Source: Panulirus ornatus (taxonomy: Eukaryota > Arthropoda > Malacostraca > Decapoda > Palinuridae). Taken from it: DNA of 64,000 nucleotides. A program made the translations under genes and the position numbers. The first letter of the stretch is position 1, and every line of letters begins with the position of its first letter. Location: contig NC_092249.1 of assembly GCF_036320965.1 (NCBI RefSeq), positions 1,097,614-1,161,613 of the forward strand, given 5' to 3'. Positions 63,101 through 64,000 of this stretch are shown here, piece by piece. Under the pieces are notes generated by a model. It did not search any database, had not been told where the DNA came from, and saw only the letters and a list, made by a program, of their open reading frames with translations.

Positions 63101-64000
63101 ATTTTAAAGAAGCTGCTCTTTCTCTTTGAAGTATAGTTTAGTAATGAAGCATTACAGATTTACTTTATGTTACCATGAATGGATTAGAGATTATCACTGT
63201 CACACAAGACTGGATCAGGAAGATTTTTTACACTTCTTAGTAATCGGATATTGTCCTGTAATTAGAATACCATCTTATTGAGTATGCAGCTTGACTTGCA
63301 GTCAGTTTAATCTTCCTTAAAGGAGTCATTTACAGTGTTATCTTTAAAGTGTATTATATTTTCATATTCCATTGATTACATTCATACAAAAAAAAAAATT
63401 ATAATTTATGTATACAAGACAACTTATTTTGTAGGTCAGTAATATGATTGTTACATTGTAGCCAAAAGGTTTATTGTTGGTCATGGAAAATTACTTAGTT
63501 ACAAGGATTTCCGACAGTGGCTTCATTCTTGGGATATCATACGTGAATTCATCGGGATTGAAGGCGAAGCTTTGTGGTGCTGCGATACTGGTGGTGGCTG
63601 CAGGGTGGGTGGCCCTGGCATTGTCAGACTTTTTAGCCCTCACCAAGGTACTAATGCAACACATTATTATAGGCAGTTGAAGTTTTACTTTCATTTCCTG
63701 TATTGATTAGATACACCTTGACTGGATAATTTTATTATATAAACACTAGTGATCTTTCTGTTGCATATAAAGGTATATAAGATACATAGTTTGATAAAGT
63801 TACATCTTTTGATGAACTCTGCCAAGTATGGTTATGAAGTAAATTTGCTTGTAATACTTTGAAAGTGGTGTTGGTGATGAGGCTTTGTTTGGTTAAAGGA
63901 CTTATTACGGCCACTGTATCATCCTAGTCTGTAATTAACCCATTTTCTGTTGTTTAGAAAAAATTCGTGAAATTTGCGAGTCTTTTTGGATCACATATAT
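26266..64000 (+). CDS. SCAMP: Secretory carrier-associated membrane protein (SCAMP), partial gene
   Basis: SCAMPs are tetraspanning proteins of secretory and recycling vesicles, acting in exocytosis and endosomal sorting. Joined exons: 26,266-26,307; 29,046-29,147; 32,788-32,937; 38,209-38,290; 40,649-40,777; 41,696-41,852; 51,062-51,160; then either 54,177-54,309 or 63,518-63,647. All junctions are GT/AG and keep one frame. The product starts [14 protein letters not shown] and has an NPF motif (residues 7-9), two PPxY motifs (PPTY, PPAY), a coiled coil (about 99-120), NWPPLP and GPCFYQD, spans 1-2 in exon 6, the conserved loop [11 protein letters not shown] before span 3, and span 4 in exon 8. 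About 298 residues are visible, against 338 in human SCAMP1, so the C-terminal cytosolic tail lies beyond 64,000. Introns are 0.9 to 12 kb and loaded with LINEs. Confidence 0.95.
26308..29045 (+). other. SCAMP intron 1
   Basis: Unique AT-rich intron; nothing recognisable apart from the splice sites. Confidence 0.7.
29046..29147 (+). CDS. SCAMP: SCAMP exon 2
   Basis: 34 codons, phase 0 on both sides, donor gtaagt. It contains EPSIQQATQ and GLDEYDPF, matching the family's 'DPSVTQ...GLDEYNPF' segment. A second acceptor 18 bases upstream (exon start at 29,028) would add six residues in frame. Confidence 0.9.
29148..32787 (+). other. SCAMP intron 2
   Basis: Mostly unique. A very short CT run lies at 30,300-30,314. 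Faint, uninterpretable retroelement-like wording lies at 29.7-31.1 kb. Confidence 0.6.
32788..32937 (+). CDS. SCAMP: SCAMP exon 3
   Basis: 50 codons, phase 0 both sides, acceptor 'ctccattag', donor gtgagt. Pro/Gly/Thr/Gln-rich cytosolic segment with NPPTYVQP and NPPAYTA, that is, two PPxY motifs that could bind WW domains of Nedd4-type ligases, as known for vertebrate SCAMP3. Confidence 0.9.
36280..36512 (+). mobile_element. RTE-A tail-only insertion
   Basis: Begins at 'gatgggaatggataagggc' and ends 'gagacaaagcaaaataaaa'. It contains only the distal ~230 bases of the tail, beginning at nearly the same point as the copy at 43,754. Confidence 0.75.
36575..36880 (+). mobile_element. Decayed RTE C-terminal end and tail
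   Basis: Recognised from 'aggatggagtgaaaaaag', 'gggacctggacatg', 'atagctagagaatggatg'. No readable frame. Confidence 0.6.
38209..38290 (+). CDS. SCAMP: SCAMP exon 4 (coiled coil)
   Basis: 27 codons plus one base; acceptor 'gtttacag', donor gtgagc. [20 protein letters not shown] is the heptad-like charged helix preceding the membrane region in all SCAMPs. Confidence 0.93.
38890..39008 (+). mobile_element. RTE-A tail, shortest form, with poly(A)
   Basis: 'attgaatcaaggcatgtg' is joined directly to 'tatgggggtggg', the same internal deletion as the copy at 15,198-15,305. Ends in about 25 A. Confidence 0.8.
39015..39337 (+). mobile_element. RTE-A long-form tail
   Basis: From 'gtgcattacacatgacagc' to 'agcaacaaagtataatg', directly after the poly(A) of the preceding copy. 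Confidence 0.8.
39795..39925 (-). mobile_element. RTE-B-type 3' tail
   Basis: In reverse complement it reads 'gagactcttttgccttgg' then 'gattcccaaagaaac', ending in 'acatagatagac'. This is the same tail as at 42.7, 44.2 and 60.8 kb. Confidence 0.65.
40265..40560 (+). mobile_element. Decayed RTE C-terminal end and tail
   Basis: 'aaggatggagtgaagaagg', 'agcctggacattcagg' and a decayed tail ('ttcatctgttcctaatgg'). It stops about 90 bases before SCAMP exon 5. Confidence 0.55.
40649..40777 (+). CDS. SCAMP: SCAMP exon 5 (pre-membrane conserved segment)
   Basis: Acceptor 'tatttttcag', donor gtatgt; 42 full codons with split codons on both sides. It contains [20 protein letters not shown] and the amphipathic [19 protein letters not shown] entering span 1, the most conserved stretch of the family. 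Confidence 0.96.
40972..41130 (+). mobile_element. tRNA-derived SINE remnant
   Basis: A Pol III B-box-like 'gtttgaatcct' lies at 41,029-41,039, and a decayed A-box region (taccgattagcat) about 50 bases upstream. A conserved body 'ggtccatagtccatcc' then 'gttgatgaaatgggta' follows. It resembles tRNA-headed SINEs I recall from arthropods. It lies in SCAMP intron 5. Confidence 0.55.
41238..41322. repeat. (CA)n microsatellite
   Basis: About 85 bp of CA with a few CG variants, in SCAMP intron 5. Confidence 0.95.
41696..41852 (+). CDS. SCAMP: SCAMP exon 6 (membrane spans 1 and 2)
   Basis: 51 codons; acceptor 'cttttttacag', donor gtaaga. Span 1 [19 protein letters not shown] and span 2 [17 protein letters not shown], followed by [10 protein letters not shown]. 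This is the cytosolic loop between spans 2 and 3 known as the E peptide, implicated in fusion-pore steps of exocytosis. Its final Arg is split with exon 7. Confidence 0.96.
42040..43640 (+). mobile_element. Decayed CR1-like LINE (RT region), with a nested insertion
   Basis: Translating across breaks shows, in order: KAHGPDEI (family GPDGI), [23 protein letters not shown] (family [13 protein letters not shown]), KKAFGTIVH (motif A region), [11 protein letters not shown] (motif B), LNMFINDAV, '[10 protein letters not shown]'-like wording, and [10 protein letters not shown]...[10 protein letters not shown] near the C-terminus. The order and wording fit the CR1/L2 group, not RTE. Many stops and shifts. 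An RTE-B tail interrupts it at 42,604-42,770. Confidence 0.7.
42604..42770 (+). mobile_element. RTE-B-type 3' tail nested in the CR1-like copy
   Basis: 'gtgtatgcgagggaggtatg', 'agctcttttgttgtggc', 'gggagttcctggaagaaatgg', ending 'agacatagatagatagt'. It lies between the VVCKILEKI and GRSCLTNLL segments of the host LINE, so it inserted after that LINE. Confidence 0.65.
43754..43986 (+). mobile_element. RTE-A tail-only insertion
   Basis: 233 bases of distal tail from 'tgggaataaataaaggc' to 'gcaaaataaaaaataaaaaa'. Flanked by near-identical 12-mers 'tagttagtagga' and 'tagttagcagga' (43,742-43,753 and 43,987-43,998), a probable target-site duplication. Confidence 0.75.
43998..44315 (+). mobile_element. 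Minisatellite-like stretch with RTE-B-type tail
   Basis: Degenerate units such as 'gtagaagtagtaggttgg' and 'aacattaggtaggagc' occupy 43,998-44,140. From about 44,170 the tail 'agacttttgccatggcc', 'gggagttcccaaaggg' and 'atagatgtagatatagatgg' follows. Confidence 0.55.
44566..44792 (+). mobile_element. ~235-bp SINE-like repeat, copy g
   Basis: Plus-strand copy from 'gatggggagaaagaatac' to 'tggcgaatagtatgaaag'. Confidence 0.78.
44990..47196 (-). mobile_element. RTE-A LINE, second longest copy, two coding lesions
   Basis: Long-form tail (44,990-45,420), then on the minus strand the C-terminal domain (45,424-46,029) and RT region (46,039-47,034 and 46,973-47,176). Two lesions are visible. Trp is changed to a TAG stop at the QVNWEVS position near 46,038, and one extra A near 47,020 shifts the frame at the VFDDRVADIG segment. 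Palm motifs [23 protein letters not shown] and [12 protein letters not shown] are intact. It is truncated at [10 protein letters not shown], so it has no endonuclease. Lies in SCAMP intron 6, antisense to the gene. Confidence 0.9.
47197..47412 (+). mobile_element. RTE-A-related tail fragment
   Basis: Opposite in orientation to the copy it abuts. TG/TA-rich middle from 'tacatgtacatgtgtata' to 'gggaaacagcgattaag'. Confidence 0.65.
47468..49516 (-). mobile_element. RTE-A LINE interrupted by another RTE-A insertion
   Basis: Tail pieces 47,468-47,602 and 48,258-48,560 form one reverse tail when the insertion at 47,603-48,257 is removed. Coding sequence then runs to 49,516 on the minus strand, with motif [13 protein letters not shown] and the C-terminal domain. 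The frame is broken by a perfect 46-bp tandem duplication (49,167-49,212 and 49,213-49,258) and other changes. 5'-truncated at 'ccatggagacatcacac' (motif B). Confidence 0.85.
47603..48257 (+). mobile_element. RTE-A 3' fragment with 12-bp target-site duplication
   Basis: 655 bp: the last ~70 codons of the C-terminal domain (one frame shift), a long tail with an internal deletion, and the end 'gacaaagcaaaataaatat'. Identical 12-mers 'acatttcaacgt' flank it at 47,591-47,602 and 48,258-48,269. Confidence 0.85.
49519..50925 (-). mobile_element. RTE copy of an older subfamily, decayed
   Basis: Tail with the 'acagcatcgttacccc' box, then C-terminal domain and RT palm region on the minus strand in broken frames (readable pieces 50,037-50,306 and 50,144-50,410). 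It reaches further 5' than motif A ('tagatccataaatgctac'). Confidence 0.75.
50926..50990 (+). mobile_element. Tail-end fragment of RTE type
   Basis: 'ttcatctgtttcctggtgc' and 'aagtggcaatcgagtatgat' match the terminal box of the tail on the plus strand, about 70 bases before SCAMP exon 7. Confidence 0.5.
51062..51160 (+). CDS. SCAMP: SCAMP exon 7 (membrane span 3)
   Basis: 32 codons; acceptor 'tttgattgcag', donor gtaagt. Starts NDSSFNF, then a Phe-rich span ([20 protein letters not shown]). It ends with a split codon 'tg', so the first base of the next exon decides the residue; Cys with either exon 8a or 8b. Confidence 0.94.
51161..54176 (+). other. SCAMP intron 7 (to exon 8a)
   Basis: AT-rich and almost repeat-free apart from one decayed tail. 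If exon 8b is used, the intron extends to 63,517 (12.4 kb). Confidence 0.75.
52700..52842 (+). mobile_element. Decayed RTE tail
   Basis: 'gcatgacaagtagagagtgg' and 'ttcctgatgctatcttgc' are recognisable tail wording; the rest is decayed. In SCAMP intron 7. Confidence 0.4.
54177..54309 (+). CDS. SCAMP: SCAMP exon 8a (membrane span 4, first version)
   Basis: One base completing Cys plus 44 codons, ending phase 0 at AAG before donor gtagtt. Begins [13 protein letters not shown], then the span [20 protein letters not shown], then DAILLIK. Position, length and start (C-G-x-I) fit span 4 of the family. Confidence 0.92.
56101..56325 (+). mobile_element. ~235-bp SINE-like repeat, copy h, oldest
   Basis: Diverged copy: 'gggagaaagaacactgccc', 'gactggaaatcctccc', 'caggaaatggtgagcata'. 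It shows the family has been active over a long time. Confidence 0.6.
56405..57170 (+). mobile_element. Decayed RTE copy (RT end to C-terminal domain)
   Basis: From the 'gatgggatggtgagggagg' segment through 'gctggtgataagcactgg' (decayed FADD box) to 'aaatggtttggacattgg'. Frames broken throughout. Confidence 0.7.
57428..58545 (+). mobile_element. Old RTE copy with internal 200-bp tandem duplication
   Basis: Starts with a reverse tail scrap (57,428-57,515), then plus-strand C-terminal domain wording ('gcaatggacttggcagc', 'tgggtgtgactctcggg'). The KWFGH-equivalent segment occurs twice, at 57,955-58,105 and 58,155-58,310. Confidence 0.6.
58557..60012 (+). mobile_element. RTE-A LINE copy, one stop codon, altered catalytic box
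   Basis: A single frame runs from 58,568 to the stop at 59,810-59,812 with only one interruption, a TAG at 58,769-58,771 replacing Trp after DRDAL. Motif [13 protein letters not shown] and motif [11 protein letters not shown] are intact. The catalytic box reads [12 protein letters not shown] instead of [12 protein letters not shown]; both Asp are kept. The short tail and poly(A) follow. It lies between SCAMP exons 8a and 8b, in sense orientation. Confidence 0.9.
60112..60156. repeat. (CA)n microsatellite
   Basis: Uninterrupted CA repeat of about 45 bp. Confidence 0.95.
60235..60842 (+). mobile_element. RTE-B LINE: C-terminal domain and tail, decayed
   Basis: Different family from RTE-A but the same domain: [20 protein letters not shown], then [19 protein letters not shown] and [12 protein letters not shown], in broken frame. 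The tail 'agactcttttggcttggcc', 'gggagttcccaaaggg' ends in 'acatagatagatga'. The YAAE.W...L.GVCG...W and WFGH wording supports the RTE-type C-terminus. Confidence 0.65.
61000..61330 (-). mobile_element. Jockey-like LINE C-terminal remnant
   Basis: The minus-strand frame 61,019-61,306 contains [20 protein letters not shown] and [12 protein letters not shown]. This matches the post-RT region of jockey-type elements (I..LQ..QN.ALR...GC......HLH.ETK.LP). No RT core is present. Confidence 0.6.
61331..63517 (+). other. SCAMP intron upstream of exon 8b, no further feature
   Basis: AT-rich, with open frames such as 61,387-61,746 that lack family wording and clear splice sites. Nothing else is recognised. 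Confidence 0.5.
63518..63647 (+). CDS. SCAMP: SCAMP exon 8b (membrane span 4, second version)
   Basis: Same phases as exon 8a: one base completing Cys, 43 codons, ends at AAG before donor gtacta. Begins [13 protein letters not shown], then a span from [18 protein letters not shown] and SDFLALTK. It shares with 8a the GFILG start, the G..........G spacing inside the span and the D...L.K end, about 35% identity by hand alignment. The acceptor 'ggatttccgacag' has a weak pyrimidine tract, which suits a regulated exon. Confidence 0.85.
63648..64000 (+). other. Start of the SCAMP intron after exon 8b
   Basis: No acceptor followed by the expected C-terminal tail sequence is present, so the last SCAMP exon(s) lie beyond the window. 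Confidence 0.6.

Noticed and set aside
63491..63694. Antisense open frame over SCAMP exon 8b
   Set aside because: Shadow of the real exon on the plus strand.

Overview
This is eukaryotic nuclear DNA, most likely from a decapod crustacean or a related arthropod. The basis is AT-rich sequence, short coding exons with GT/AG introns, very dense dinucleotide and (ATT)n/(TAA)n microsatellites, RTE-type LINEs and tRNA-derived SINE remnants. There is no operon, no CRISPR array, and no rRNA or intact tRNA gene that I can see. The species cannot be named from sequence alone.

Layout. 1-4.6 kb: the last coding exon of an unrecognised plus-strand gene (371 codons in the window, open to the left edge), then a long AT-rich stretch, probably its 3' UTR, ending at an AATAAA. 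4.9-10.3 kb and 13.5-24.6 kb: repeat blocks built from one RTE-clade LINE family (called RTE-A here), its 3' tails, a ~235-bp SINE-like repeat whose 3' end resembles the RTE-A tail, and (AT)n/(ATT)n arrays. Between these blocks, at 13.1 kb, is one minus-strand exon resembling the VAT1/zeta-crystallin (quinone oxidoreductase-like) family. The longest RTE-A copy (18.8-20.8 kb) lacks the endonuclease domain but is otherwise broken only by one missing base.

26.3 kb to the right edge: a secretory carrier membrane protein (SCAMP) gene on the plus strand, more than 37 kb long. Eight coding exons can be joined in phase to give about 298 residues: NPF and PPxY motifs, a coiled coil, the conserved NWPPLP...GPCFYQD segment and four membrane spans. 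The C-terminal tail lies beyond the window. The main finding is that the fourth-span exon exists twice, at 54,177-54,309 and 63,518-63,647. Both copies have the same splice phases and related but strongly diverged protein sequence, so they look like mutually exclusive alternative exons.

The SCAMP introns carry many more RTE-A copies in both orientations, a decayed CR1-like LINE (42-43.6 kb), a second RTE-like family (RTE-B, 60.2-60.8 kb, with scattered 3' tails), a tRNA-type SINE remnant and a jockey-like LINE remnant. Several insertions keep target-site duplications of about 12 bp, so nesting order can be read directly.
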